Part shown: one piece after another, positions 24,533 to 33,474 of the stretch | How the letters are laid out: each line of letters begins with the position of its first letter | Position numbering within the stretch: position 1 is the first letter of the stretch | Assembly (NCBI RefSeq): GCF_010993975.1 | Contig: NZ_JAACZO010000016.1 | Span: forward strand, 1 to 41,623 | Direction of reading: 5' to 3' | Source of the DNA: Halomonas faecis | GTDB lineage: Bacteria; Pseudomonadota; Gammaproteobacteria; Pseudomonadales; Halomonadaceae | DNA: 41,623 bases | Translations under genes and position numbers: made by a program | The notes under the pieces: model-generated | Told to the model about the DNA's origin: nothing | Database searches by the model: none | What the model saw: only the letters and a program-made list of their open reading frames with translations

Positions 24533-25147
24533 ATGTTAGCGATCGTTGCCTATGCCCTGGGCGTCATGTACACGCCTGGGCCCGTGAACCTGCTCGGTCT
24601 GAATGCCGGGCTTCATGGACAGGCCAGGGCCACGCTGGGGTTTTTCCTCGGGGTGGGGGCGGCCATGCTCATTCTCTTCTTGCTGTTCGGCTGGGTCGGC
24701 GCCGCTTGGGTACAAGGCGACGTGCTCGCCGTGGTGGGTGCCCTGGGCTGCGGCTATATCCTCTATCTGGCCATCAAGATCGCTCGCTCGAGCATCGATC
24801 TGGGTGCCGTGCGCCAGGCACCGCGGGTGATGCGCTTTCGCGACGGCCTGATCATGCAACTCTGCAACCCCAAGGGCATCGTCGCGACGTTGCCGATTGC
24901 CACGATCCAGTTTCCCGCGGCGGGCATTCACGGCACTGCCCTGGTGCTCTGGTCGGTAGGGCTGGCCGTGCTGGCGGTCGGCGCGCCCGGCAGCTATGCA
25001 CTGGTCGGCGCCCTGCTCGGCAAGCGCATCGAGAACCCGAGAATCCTCAAGGGCTTCAGCCTGGCGATGGCGGCCTTGCTGGTGTGGGTCGCGATCACCA
25101 TCGGCTACGAGCATGTGTGGCTGCCGCTCGCGACTGGGGGACGCTGA
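24533..25147 (+). CDS. LysE/RhtB-family amino-acid exporter
   Basis: 204 aa, the family length. The N-terminus YALGVMYTPGPVNLLGLNAGL contains the hallmark TPGPN-like motif (TPGPVN), and LIMQLCNPKGIVATLP matches the conserved NPK motif of the second half. Six hydrophobic segments are visible. It follows the AraC gene by 13 bp and is probably regulated by it. Exports an amino acid or derivative from the cytoplasm; the substrate is not determined. Confidence 0.9.
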   Translation: MLAIVAYALGVMYTPGPVNLLGLNAGLHGQARATLGFFLGVGAAMLILFLLFGWVGAAWVQGDVLAVVGALGCGYILYLAIKIARSSIDLGAVRQAPRVMRFRDGLIMQLCNPKGIVATLPIATIQFPAAGIHGTALVLWSVGLAVLAVGAPGSYALVGALLGKRIENPRILKGFSLAMAALLVWVAITIGYEHVWLPLATGGR

Positions 25148-25200
25148 AGGCCGAGGGCACGAATTGACTCTGCTCCGCGCTATGAAGAGGCCGCTTCATG

Positions 25201-26343
25201 TCAGCCATAGGTGGCCTGGTCGGCGCGGGTGTCGCGCAGGCGCTGCTCGTCGAGGGCGATGCCAAGGCCCGGTGCCTCGGAGAGGGTCAGCCAGCCGGCG
25301 TCGTCGGTGGTCAGCGGGGCGAGTAGCGGATAGTCGCGGGCCTCGGGCGTCCATTCCGGCGGATCGAAGGGGAATTCTAGATAAGGACAACCCTCGGGTC
25401 CCACGGTGCCGGCGGTCAGGTGCAGGTTGGCGATCAGGCCGATGCCGTTGCCCCAGGTGTGCGGGGTGAACCACTTGCCGCGCGCGGTCACCTCCCGCGC
25501 CAGCCGGGACAGCCCCAGCATGCCGATCGAACAGACCGCGTCGGGCTGGTAGACGTCCAGGCAGTCGCGCCGCAGCATCTCGTGGAACTCGTAGGGCTCG
25601 CGGGTCATCTCGCCGCCGGCGATCTTCAGCCGGTCGCCGGTATGCGCATTGAGCGCCGCCATGCCGGGATAGTCGCCTCGGTAGAGCGGCTCCTCCATCC
25701 ACAGCACGTCGTGGCGTATCAGTTCCTCGGCCACTTCGCTGGCCTTGGCCAGATCCCAGGAAGCCTGGACGTCCCAGGGCATGCGCCAGCCCTGGTTGCA
25801 GTCGACCATCAGCGTGAAGGCTTCGCCGAGCGTCTGGCGCACCGCCGCCAGGGCTGCGATGTCGTCTTCGATCCGGGGGCGGCCGAAGCGCAGTTTCATG
25901 GCCGGGAAACCGGCGTCTCGCACTCGTTCGGCCAGGGTCACCAACTGCTCGAGCGGGCGGTGGGTGCCGCTGGAAGCGTAGGCGCGCAGGCGGTTCGAGA
26001 CGCCGCCGAGCATGCGCCACACCGGCTCGCCGCGGATCTTGCCGGCGAGATCCCAGAGTGCGACCTCCAGCGGCCAGCAGCGTCCGGCGTGAAAGCCGAT
26101 GTTGTCGATCACGCCGCTGTGGCGTTCCAGCTCCAGCGGATCGCGGCCGATGAACAGCGAGCGGAAGTCCTCGAAGCCGTACATCGCATCGCCGGAGCCC
26201 ACGCCTTCGCGTCCTTCGCTGTCGATCACGCGGACCAGTGTCGCCGGAAACCGCCGGCGCGGCTGGCTATCCCAGGCCGCCGGAAAGGGCGGCTCGAGCG
26301 GCTGTTGGTGGTGGGTGATCTCGATGCGGTCTATGACGCTCAT
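25201..26343 (-). CDS. Mandelate racemase/muconate-lactonizing family enzyme (enolase superfamily)
   Basis: 380 aa. Enolase-superfamily residues in order: K150-L-R (where the mandelate racemase subgroup has KxK), metal ligands D181 (VDCNQ), E217 (MEEP) and E245 (GGE), and the Asp268 (QPDAV) and His295 (FTPHTWGN) dyad. This layout fits the acid-sugar dehydratase or racemase subgroup, which abstracts a proton alpha to a carboxylate. Substrate unknown. The ATG at 26343 follows CAGGAG and overlaps the stop of the iron-ADH gene (ATGA), making it the last gene of a three-gene operon with two dehydrogenases. Confidence 0.88.
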   Translation of the reverse strand: MSVIDRIEITHHQQPLEPPFPAAWDSQPRRRFPATLVRVIDSEGREGVGSGDAMYGFEDFRSLFIGRDPLELERHSGVIDNIGFHAGRCWPLEVALWDLAGKIRGEPVWRMLGGVSNRLRAYASSGTHRPLEQLVTLAERVRDAGFPAMKLRFGRPRIEDDIAALAAVRQTLGEAFTLMVDCNQGWRMPWDVQASWDLAKASEVAEELIRHDVLWMEEPLYRGDYPGMAALNAHTGDRLKIAGGEMTREPYEFHEMLRRDCLDVYQPDAVCSIGMLGLSRLAREVTARGKWFTPHTWGNGIGLIANLHLTAGTVGPEGCPYLEFPFDPPEWTPEARDYPLLAPLTTDDAGWLTLSEAPGLGIALDEQRLRDTRADQATYG

Positions 26344-27530
26344 GCGGGGTGCTCCTGGGCGGCTGTCAGGTGGGCCAGACGGCGCTCGAACAGCGACACC
26401 GTGGCCTCGGCGAGCGCGTGCCAGTCGTCGGCTTCCGGCCGTCGCGCGGCGTTGTCGGCCATGGGGGCGTTCTCCTCGGCCTGCATGGTCGCCGAGAGGG
26501 CTTCGGCGTCCATCTCGAGATCGGCGTAAGGTGCCAGCGCCGCATCGAAGCGGGCGGCATCGACCAGGGCGCTGAAGCGGGCGGGCAGATCGTGCGCCGT
26601 GTCGCCTTTCGCCAGGGCCTCGGCTGCCGGGGCGAAGACGGTCTCGCGCCCGTCGATCGTCCAGGCCAGGGTGGCCTCCACGCCGAGCGTCACGGCGACG
26701 CCATGCGGCAGGTGGTAGAGCGAGCCGAGGGCATGGCCGATGTTGTGCCCCAGGCCCGTGCCGCCGTTGTCGATCGCCTGGCCGGCGAGGCAGGCGGCGA
26801 CCTGCATCTGCTGGCGCGCCTCAAGGTCGTCGGGGGCGGCCACCGTGCGGGGCAGCGCCCGCCCGATCAGCCGCATCGCCTGCAGTGCGCTGGCCTCGAT
26901 GAAGACGTGGCGCCCCTGGCCGCTGGCTGCCTCGAGGGCGTGCACGAAGGCGTCCAGGCCGGTGGCGGCGGTCAGTGGCGCCGGCAGGGTGCGCGTCAGT
27001 TCGGGGTCGAGCAGCACCGCCTCGGGCAGCAGCGCGTCGCCCCAGGCCCACTGCTTGCGTCCCCGGTCGTCGGCGACGATCGAGGTGCGAGTGACCTCCG
27101 AGCCGGTGCCCGAGGTGGTGGGGATCATCACCGCGGGGGCGCGTCCCGCCCAGGGCGTGCGGGCGAGCAGGTAGTCGGCCATGGCGCCGGGGCTCTTCGC
27201 CAGGGCGGCCACCAGCTTGGCGATGTCCAGGGCGGTGCCGCCGCCCAGGCCGATCACCAGCGGCGACTCGAGCTCGCGGGCGGCCTCGGCGCCGGCGTCG
27301 ACCGTCGCCAGGGTCGGCTCGCCGGCGGGCGCGATGAAGCGCGTCACGGGCAGTTCATCGTCCAGCAGCGAGGCCAGTCGGTCGACAAGGCCAGTGGCCG
27401 CGATGCCGGCGTCGGCAACGATCAGCGCACTGCCGGCGTCATGGTCGCGGCACAGCTTGGGCAGTTGCGCCAGCGTGCCGGCGCCGACCGTCAGGGGCAC
27501 CTGCCGGCCGGTGGTGAAGTTCATCGGCAT
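26340..27530 (-). CDS. Iron-containing alcohol dehydrogenase (maleylacetate-reductase-like)
   Basis: 396 aa from the ATG at 27530. NAD-binding [15 protein letters not shown] (about residues 90-105), [11 protein letters not shown], and metal ligands Asp and His in [11 protein letters not shown] and the double-His stretch [17 protein letters not shown]. The enzyme oxidises an alcohol or reduces an aldehyde or keto group with NAD(P). The start lies 2 bp after the aldehyde dehydrogenase stop. A second in-frame ATG at 27524 and one overlapping the upstream stop are alternatives. The operon suggests conversion of an alcohol through its aldehyde to an acid that meets the enolase-superfamily enzyme. 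Confidence 0.88.
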   Translation of the reverse strand: MPMNFTTGRQVPLTVGAGTLAQLPKLCRDHDAGSALIVADAGIAATGLVDRLASLLDDELPVTRFIAPAGEPTLATVDAGAEAARELESPLVIGLGGGTALDIAKLVAALAKSPGAMADYLLARTPWAGRAPAVMIPTTSGTGSEVTRTSIVADDRGRKQWAWGDALLPEAVLLDPELTRTLPAPLTAATGLDAFVHALEAASGQGRHVFIEASALQAMRLIGRALPRTVAAPDDLEARQQMQVAACLAGQAIDNGGTGLGHNIGHALGSLYHLPHGVAVTLGVEATLAWTIDGRETVFAPAAEALAKGDTAHDLPARFSALVDAARFDAALAPYADLEMDAEALSATMQAEENAPMADNAARRPEADDWHALAEATVSLFERRLAHLTAAQEHPA

Positions 27531-27531
27531 A

Positions 27532-29058
27532 TCAGGCATCCAGCTCGATCCAGGTGGTCTTGAGTTCGGTGTACTTGTCGAAGGCGTGCAGCGACTTGTC
27601 GCGCCCCTGGCCGGACTGCTTGAAGCCGCCGAAGGGCGCGTTGATGGAGGTGTGGTCGTAACAGTTGACCCAGACGGTGCCGGCGCGCAGGGCACGGGCG
27701 GCGCGGTGGCCGTCGCTCAGGCGGTTGGTCCAGATCGCCGCGCCTAGGCCGTAGTCGGTGTCGTTGGCGACTGCCAGGGCCTCGTCGAGGCCATCGACGG
27801 CGATTGTCACCAGCACCGGCCCGAAGATCTCCTCGCGGGCGATGCGCATGTCGTTGGTGACGTCGTCGAAGATCGCCGGCGTGATGAAGTCGCCGCCGCT
27901 GTCCTGGCGCACGCGCTCGCCGCCGAACAGCAGCCGGGCGCCCTCGTCGCGGCCCTGCTGGAGATAGCCCATGACTTTGTCGGCATGTTCGGGCTCGATC
28001 ATCGCGCCCATCGGGGTGTCGGGATCGAGGGGATCGCCGGGCTGGAGCTCGTCGGCCCACTGGCGCACCCGGGCCAGCAGCTCGTCCTTGATGGTGCGGT
28101 CGACGATCAGCCGGGTGCCGGCGTGGCAGGTTTCGCCCTGGTTGTACCAGACGCCGTAGGCGACATACATGGCGATGCGGTCGAGGTCGTCGACGTCGCG
28201 GGTGACGATGTGCGGGCTCTTGCCGCCGCATTCCAGGCCGATGCGCTTCATGTTGGAGCGCGCCGAGTACTCCAGGAATTTCTTGCTGATCTCGGTGGAG
28301 CCGGTGAAGCCGATGGCGTCGACATCGTCGTGCAGGCCCAGCGCCTGGCCGGCTTCGTGGCCCAGGCCGGAGATCACCTGCAGGGCGCCGGTCGGGATGC
28401 CGGCGTCCCGCGCCAGTTCGGCGACGCGCAGGGTGGCCAGCGTCGACTGCTCGGCGGGCTTGAGGATCACCGAGTTGCCGGCGCCCAGCGCCGGGCCGAG
28501 CTTCCAGCCGGCGATGATCAGCGGGTAGTTCCAGGGCACCACCGCGGCGACCACGCCGACCGGTTCGCGGTCGATCAGGCAGACGCTGTTCGCCCCGTTG
28601 GGCGCGGTCTCGCCGTACAGCTTGTCGAGCGCTTCGGCGTACCAGCGCAGCCCACCGACCAGCCCGGGCACGTCCACGCTGGTGGTCTGACCGATGGGCT
28701 TGCCGGTTTCCAGGGTCTCGAGCAGGGCGATCTCGTCGGCGTGGGCGGCGATGGCATCGGCCCAGGCGAGCATGCGCGCCTTGCGCTCGGTGGGCGGCAA
28801 TTCGCGCCACTCGCCGGCCTCGAAAGTGCGCCGTGCGATCGCTACCGCCCGGTCGACATCGGCGGCGTCGCAGGCGGCCACCTCGGCCAGGGGCTCGCCG
28901 GTGGCCGGGTTGCGGGCGGTGAAGGTGCGACCCGACTCGGCATTGCGCCACTCGCCGCCCACATAGGCACGACGGGGCAGCGGCAACCGCTCGGCCAGCC
29001 CGCGCCAGCCTGCCAGATCGCGCGTTCGGGGCATCAGCGTTTCGATATCGTCGGCCAT
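27532..29058 (-). CDS. NAD-dependent aldehyde dehydrogenase, PuuC-like
   Basis: 508 aa. Full ALDH active site: oxyanion N177 in VPWNYPL, K200 in ILKPAEQ, general base E276 in GLECGGK and nucleophile C311 in NQGETCHAG. Segments such as SVCLIDREPVGVVAAVVPWN, GHEAGQALGLHDDVDAIGFTGS and GRDKSLHAFDKYTELKTTWI closely follow gamma-glutamyl-gamma-aminobutyraldehyde dehydrogenase (PuuC), so an omega-amino or polar aldehyde is likely. First gene of the ALDH/iron-ADH/enolase-superfamily operon, divergent from a LysR regulator. No other putrescine-pathway gene is nearby. Confidence 0.9.
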   Translation of the reverse strand: MADDIETLMPRTRDLAGWRGLAERLPLPRRAYVGGEWRNAESGRTFTARNPATGEPLAEVAACDAADVDRAVAIARRTFEAGEWRELPPTERKARMLAWADAIAAHADEIALLETLETGKPIGQTTSVDVPGLVGGLRWYAEALDKLYGETAPNGANSVCLIDREPVGVVAAVVPWNYPLIIAGWKLGPALGAGNSVILKPAEQSTLATLRVAELARDAGIPTGALQVISGLGHEAGQALGLHDDVDAIGFTGSTEISKKFLEYSARSNMKRIGLECGGKSPHIVTRDVDDLDRIAMYVAYGVWYNQGETCHAGTRLIVDRTIKDELLARVRQWADELQPGDPLDPDTPMGAMIEPEHADKVMGYLQQGRDEGARLLFGGERVRQDSGGDFITPAIFDDVTNDMRIAREEIFGPVLVTIAVDGLDEALAVANDTDYGLGAAIWTNRLSDGHRAARALRAGTVWVNCYDHTSINAPFGGFKQSGQGRDKSLHAFDKYTELKTTWIELDA

Positions 29059-29158
29059 GGTGATCGATTTCCAGAGCTGAGGATTGAGGGTCTCGATGGC
29101 CAGTCTGGGCAGCGTCGGATGGGGCGACAAACGAGAATTTGGTACCCTGGGCATGAGT

Positions 29159-29222
29159 AAAACGCATGACGTACCGAAAAAGCTCGCGTTCCGAAACGCC
29201 ATCTCCCGATAAAAACGCATGA
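29159..29222. promoter_or_regulatory. Repeated AAAACGCATGA boxes in the ALDH/LysR intergenic region
   Basis: AAAACGCATGA occurs at 29159-29169 and again at 29212-29222, with a related GAAACGCCAT between them (29193-29202). They lie in the 177-bp divergent region between the aldehyde dehydrogenase start (29058) and the LysR start (29236), where a LysR regulator normally binds two sites. The function is inferred only from position and repetition. Confidence 0.45.
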
Positions 29223-29235
29223 GGGGCCGTCGCCC

Positions 29236-30159
29236 ATGAGTCGCTACCTGCCACCGCTCAACGCCCTCAAGGCCTTCGAGGCCGCCGCGCAGTGCCAGAA
29301 CTTCACCCTGGCGGCGCAGCGGCTGCACGTGACGCAGAGCGCGATCAGCCGTCAGGTGCGTCATCTGGAGGAGCAACTGGGGGTGAGCCTGTTCGAGCGG
29401 CGGCCGGGGCAGTTGCGGCTGACCGAGGAGGGGCGGCGCCTGCTGCCGGCGCTGAGCACGTCGTTCGACCGCATCGCCCTGACGGTGCGCGATCTCGCCT
29501 CGCCGACGGATCTCACCCGCTTGCGCCTCAACGTGCCGCCGACCCTGGCCAGTCGCTGGCTGGTGCCGCGCCTGGACGATCTGCGGCGGCGCTATCCCTT
29601 CCTGTCGTTGACGTTGACCACCCGCGAAGTCGACGACCTGGCCGCCGACAGCGCCCTGGACGCCGCCATTCGCTTCGGCGACGGCGACTGGAGCGACGTC
29701 GAACCGCACTTCCTGATGCAGGAACACCACATTGCGGTCTGTTCGCCGCGCCTGCTGCGAGGCGGCCAGCCGCTGGACCTGAGCGAGCAGACGCTGCTGC
29801 ACGTGATGCGCACCACCGAGGATCGCTTCCCGACCTGGCGGCACTGGCTGGATGCGGCGGGGATCGAGGGCGTCGATACCCAGGGCGGATTGGAATTCGA
29901 CCTGCTCGATCTGGCCATTCGCGCCGCCCTGGAAGGGCTGGGCATCACCATCGCCGACCGTGCCATGGTCGCCCGGGAGCTGGCCAAGGGGGCGTTGGTG
30001 CAGCCGCTGGCGGCAGCGATGCCGGGGCATCAATCCTACTGGTTCGTCACCCGGCCGGGGCAGGGCGACGAGCCGACGCTGACGCTGCTGCGCGACTGGC
30101 TGCTCAGCGCCGTAGCCAGCGACAGCTCCCCGGAGCGTTCGTTGGAGCGCTCGTTATAG
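29236..30159 (+). CDS. LysR-family transcriptional regulator, GcvA-like
   Basis: 307 aa. N-terminal helix-turn-helix with PPLNALKAFEAAAQ, NFTLAAQRLHVTQSAISRQV and LEEQLGVSLFERRPGQLRLT (residues 6-65), typical of the GcvA subgroup. The co-inducer domain includes DAAIRFGDGDW, which most GcvA-like proteins share. The ATG at 29236 follows GAGGGG. Divergent orientation suggests that it controls the ALDH/iron-ADH/enolase-superfamily operon. Its 3' end overlaps the convergent LysR gene by 6 bp. Confidence 0.92.
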   Translation: MSRYLPPLNALKAFEAAAQCQNFTLAAQRLHVTQSAISRQVRHLEEQLGVSLFERRPGQLRLTEEGRRLLPALSTSFDRIALTVRDLASPTDLTRLRLNVPPTLASRWLVPRLDDLRRRYPFLSLTLTTREVDDLAADSALDAAIRFGDGDWSDVEPHFLMQEHHIAVCSPRLLRGGQPLDLSEQTLLHVMRTTEDRFPTWRHWLDAAGIEGVDTQGGLEFDLLDLAIRAALEGLGITIADRAMVARELAKGALVQPLAAAMPGHQSYWFVTRPGQGDEPTLTLLRDWLLSAVASDSSPERSLERSL

Positions 30160-31056
30160 CGTTGCGGGCAGCGCCTCCGTCATCACCTCGCGCAGCCGTT
30201 GCACGAAGGCCTCGAAGGCCGGATGCGTCAGGCTGGGCGAGCGATGGATCTCCAGCTCGGCGGCGGGCAGGGGCGGCAGGCCCTCGGCCTCGCCCAGCAC
30301 CCGCCAGCGCTCGGGCACCATGCGCCGCTCGCAGAGCGTCACCGCGCGGGCCTGATCGACGATGACGCGCAGGCCGCTGGGGCTCTGGCTGGTCGAGTCG
30401 ACCTGCCAGGCCAGTCCCCGCTCGGTCAGCGCCTGAAGCGCGCGCCGCCGATAGACGCACTGCTCGGGGAACAGGGCCAGCGGCAGTGGGCGTTCCGGGT
30501 CTGGGCGGAAGTCGCGATGCGCGGCCCATACCACGGCCTCCTCGCCGACCACCTCGCCGCCGCTGTCGGCGGCGTGGCGCACCGCCAGCACCAGATCCAG
30601 CGAGCCGTCATCGAGCCGGTCGAGCAGCTCGGTGGACATACGGCAGTGGATATGCACCCGCACCTCCGGATGACTCGCCGAGAAACGCTCGAGCAGGGCG
30701 GGCAGCCAGGTGCCGGCATAGTCCTCCGGCAGCCCGAAACGCAGGGTGATCGGCTCGTTCGAGACGTTCAGCGCCCCCAACGCCTCGCGCTGGAGCTGCA
30801 GCAGGCGCCGCGCGTAGACCAGAAAGGTCTGGCCGTCCGGCGTCAGCGCCAGGTGACGGCTGGTGCGGTTCAGTAGCCGCGTGCCCAGACGATCCTCCAG
30901 GGTGCTCACCCGCAGGCTGACGGTCGACTGCGTCCTGTGCAGATAGCGTGCGGCCGCGGTGAAACCACCGCTGTCGGCCACCGTGACGAAAGCCAGCAGC
31001 AGGTCGCTGTCCAGGGCGGGCAGGCGCGATCGATCGGAATCACCGATTGAATCCAT
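30154..31056 (-). CDS. LysR-family transcriptional regulator
   Basis: 300 aa from the ATG at 31056. The DNA-binding domain reads LDSDLLLAFVTVADSGGFTA, then RYLHRTQSTVSLRV and LEDRLGTRLLNRTSRHLALT. The effector domain (LRFGLPEDYAGTWLPALLERF) is like regulators of transport and catabolic genes. It is divergent from the PhyH dioxygenase gene with an 82-bp gap, so it probably controls the PhyH/M24 pair. No strong ribosome site is visible at the chosen start, and the first ~10 residues are uncertain. Confidence 0.88.
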   Translation of the reverse strand: MDSIGDSDRSRLPALDSDLLLAFVTVADSGGFTAAARYLHRTQSTVSLRVSTLEDRLGTRLLNRTSRHLALTPDGQTFLVYARRLLQLQREALGALNVSNEPITLRFGLPEDYAGTWLPALLERFSASHPEVRVHIHCRMSTELLDRLDDGSLDLVLAVRHAADSGGEVVGEEAVVWAAHRDFRPDPERPLPLALFPEQCVYRRRALQALTERGLAWQVDSTSQSPSGLRVIVDQARAVTLCERRMVPERWRVLGEAEGLPPLPAAELEIHRSPSLTHPAFEAFVQRLREVMTEALPATL

Positions 31057-31138
31057 CGGAATGACTCGTTTTTCGAATGGCTGTAGGGCGTCCAGCATAA
31101 GCCTGACCGAGGACGACCGACACCCCAGGAGGTTACCG

Positions 31139-32032
31139 ATGAGCGCCACCGACCCTGGCCTGGCCGACGCCGAGGCCCTGGACCTTTCCGATATCGTCGA
31201 CACCGCGCGATATCCCCTGCACCGGCCCGATGACCCGGCGCTGCTCGAGACCGTCGAGACGGCCCGCGCCCACCTGGACCGCGAAGGCTGCGTGGTGTTG
31301 CGCGGTTTCCTGCGCCAGGATCGCCTCGGGCGCGTCCGCGAGGAGAGCGCGCGGATGGCCGAGACGAGCTTCTACAACACCCGCGAGGTCAACGCCTACT
31401 TCACCGCCGACGACCCCGAGCTGCCCGAGCGAGACCCCCGACGGCTGTTCATGACCCGCACCAGCGGTTTCGTGACTCGCGACATGATCACCGCCGACAC
31501 CCTGATCCACCGGCTCTACGTCTCCCGTGCCATGAAGTCCCTGGTGCAGCGCTGCCTGGGCGAGCCGCGTATCTACGAGTACGCCGACCCGTACGCCGGG
31601 CTGGTGCTCAACGTACTGCCGGACGGCACCGAGCAGCCGTGGCACTACGACACCAACGAATTCATCGTCACCATGATGACCCAGCAGCCCGAGAGCGGCG
31701 GGGTGTTCGAATACTGCCCCAACATCCGCAACCCCCAGGACGAGAACTACGCCGAGGTCGGTGCGGTGATTCGTGGCGAGCGAACGCAGGGCGTAAAGCG
31801 CCTCGACCTGCGCCCGGGCGATCTACAGCTCTTCAAGGGGCGCTTCAGCCTTCACCGGGTGACCCGCGTGGAGGGCGACACGCCACGCTTGACGGCGATC
31901 TTCGCCTATTCCCAGGCGCCCGACGTGGTGGGCCGCCTGGAGCGCACTCGCCAGCTCTACGGCCGGGTCTCGGAGCAGCACATGCTGGCCGAGGAGCGCC
32001 GCGAGGAACGCGCCGACGGCCTGATCGACTGA
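31139..32032 (+). CDS. Phytanoyl-CoA dioxygenase-family (PhyH) Fe(II)/2-oxoglutarate oxygenase
   Basis: 297 aa. The facial triad is His and Asp in QPWHYDTNEF (about residues 163-172) and a later His in GRFSLHRVTRV, with the 2-oxoglutarate-binding Arg likely in TPRLTAIFAYS. It is distinct from the ectoine hydroxylase EctD, whose conserved WHSDFETWH motif is absent. It probably hydroxylates or dealkylates a small polar molecule. The ATG at 31139 follows AGGAGG. The M24-fold gene follows after 51 bp and the pair is flanked by a LysR regulator and a betaine-type binding protein, suggesting shared metabolism of a betaine-like compound. Confidence 0.85.
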   Translation: MSATDPGLADAEALDLSDIVDTARYPLHRPDDPALLETVETARAHLDREGCVVLRGFLRQDRLGRVREESARMAETSFYNTREVNAYFTADDPELPERDPRRLFMTRTSGFVTRDMITADTLIHRLYVSRAMKSLVQRCLGEPRIYEYADPYAGLVLNVLPDGTEQPWHYDTNEFIVTMMTQQPESGGVFEYCPNIRNPQDENYAEVGAVIRGERTQGVKRLDLRPGDLQLFKGRFSLHRVTRVEGDTPRLTAIFAYSQAPDVVGRLERTRQLYGRVSEQHMLAEERREERADGLID

Positions 32033-32083
32033 GCCGATCCGACAACAACAATCGCTTCCGACCCCCGAGACGAGGAGACACCG

Positions 32084-33331
32084 ATGAGGATGGACCTGGC
32101 GGCCATGGATATCCTGCCGCCCACTCACCAACCGGCCGACTGCGAGCCTTCCGCCGACGAGATTCCGCGCATCCTGCTGGATCGGCTCGGGCGGGTGCGC
32201 GCCGAGCTGGCCAAGCGCGACATCACCGCCGCGGTGCTGTTCGACCCCGCCCATGTGCGCTACGCCACCGGCTCGCGCAACATGCAGGTCTACAGTTCGC
32301 GCAATCCCGCGCGCTATGCTTTCGTGCCCGCCGAGGGCCCGGTGGTGCTGTTCGAGTTCTCCGGCTGCGAGCACCTGGCGCGCCACCTGCCCACGGTGGA
32401 CGAGATCCGGCCGGCCAAGGCGATTTCCTACTACTTCAACGAGAAGAACACCGAGGCGGTGACCCGCGCCTGGGCCGACGAGATCGTCGAGCTGGTGCGC
32501 CAGTGCGGCGGCGGCGAGCGCATCGCCATCGAGAGCGCCACGCCGGAGGCGGGCTTCGAGCTGCAGCGTCGCGGCTACCGGGTGCTGGACGCCCAGGAGC
32601 CGCTGGAACAGGCGCGTGCCTACAAGGTGCCCAACGAGATCAAGATGATCCGTTCATCGTTGCGCGCCGTGGAAGAGGGCGTGCGCAAGCTGGAAGCCGC
32701 CATCGTGCCGGGCGTCAGCGAGAACGCCGTCTGGGCCAAGCTGCACGAGCACATCATCGCCACCGATGCCGACTTCGTCGAGACGCGGCTGATGAACTCC
32801 GGGCCGCGCACCAACCCCTGGTTCCAGGAGTGCTCGGACCGCCTCATTCGCGACGGCGAACTGGTCGCCCTGGATACCGACGTGGTGGGGCGGTACGGCT
32901 ACTATGCCGACTTCTCGCGTACCTTCCTGTGCGGCGATGGCGAAGCCAGCCCGGCCCAGCGGGATCTCTACAAGCTGGCCTACGAGCAGATCCGCACCAA
33001 CATGGAAAACCTCAAGCCCGGGGTCAGCTTCAAGGAATACGCCGAACGCGCCTGGCGCATTCCGCCCGCCTACCGGGCACGGCGTTATTTCGCCCTGGCG
33101 CACGGGGTGGGCATGAACGGCGAATATCCCTACATCGTTCATCGCGAAGACATCGACGACAAGGGCTACGACGGCATCATCGCTCCGGGGATGACGCTGT
33201 GCGTGGAGAGCTATATCGGCCACGAAGACGGCGGTGAGGGCGTCAAGCTCGAAGAACAGCTGTACGTTCGCGACGACGGCCGGGTCGAGCTGCTGTCGGA
33301 TTATCCCTTCGATCCCAGGCTGATCGGCTAG
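32084..33331 (+). CDS. M24-fold metalloenzyme closely resembling DMSP lyase DddP
   Basis: 415 aa with an N-terminal creatinase-like domain and a C-terminal pita-bread M24 domain. SGPRTNPWFQEC (residues 239-250) followed by ALDTDVVGRYGYYADFSRTF matches DddP much better than ordinary Xaa-Pro peptidases. Metal ligands D264, D266, D276, H340, E375 and E390 are all present with the same spacing as I recall for DddP (D295, D297, D307, H371, E406, E421), and Tyr335 matches Y366. The position equivalent to DddP D377, proposed as the catalytic base, is Gly346 (GVGMNGEYP). It is therefore a DddP-family member whose lyase activity on DMSP is doubtful. The ATG at 32084 follows GAGGAG. Confidence 0.8.
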   Translation: MRMDLAAMDILPPTHQPADCEPSADEIPRILLDRLGRVRAELAKRDITAAVLFDPAHVRYATGSRNMQVYSSRNPARYAFVPAEGPVVLFEFSGCEHLARHLPTVDEIRPAKAISYYFNEKNTEAVTRAWADEIVELVRQCGGGERIAIESATPEAGFELQRRGYRVLDAQEPLEQARAYKVPNEIKMIRSSLRAVEEGVRKLEAAIVPGVSENAVWAKLHEHIIATDADFVETRLMNSGPRTNPWFQECSDRLIRDGELVALDTDVVGRYGYYADFSRTFLCGDGEASPAQRDLYKLAYEQIRTNMENLKPGVSFKEYAERAWRIPPAYRARRYFALAHGVGMNGEYPYIVHREDIDDKGYDGIIAPGMTLCVESYIGHEDGGEGVKLEEQLYVRDDGRVELLSDYPFDPRLIG

Positions 33332-33421
33332 GCAAAAGAGCCGGCGCCATTCGCTTTTCTCATGGCAGGCATTCTCAATCCAAGGGAGGGGAATGGCGAA
33401 GACCTTGTTACTATTAAATAC

Positions 33422-33448
33422 CGATAAAACAACCAAGCATCGATAAAA
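33422..33448. promoter_or_regulatory. Two CGATAAAA boxes before the betaine-binding protein
   Basis: CGATAAAA occurs at 33422-33429 and 33441-33448, 19 bp apart (about two helical turns), inside a local AT-rich stretch in the 143-bp gap 33332-33474. It is a plausible promoter or regulator-binding region for the substrate-binding protein gene. No T-rich terminator was seen after the M24 gene. Confidence 0.35.
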
Positions 33449-33474
33449 TAATGGATAACGGAGAGACGATTCCT

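Noticed and set aside
27532..30033. 833-codon minus-strand frame running into the LysR gene
   Set aside because: Only the part to 29058 is the aldehyde dehydrogenase. The extension is antisense to the LysR gene and precedes the conserved ALDH N-terminus.
31139..33331. PhyH plus M24 genes as an ectoine hydroxylase/ectoine hydrolase pair (EctD/DoeA)
   Set aside because: The PhyH protein lacks the EctD signature and the M24 protein matches DddP rather than DoeA.
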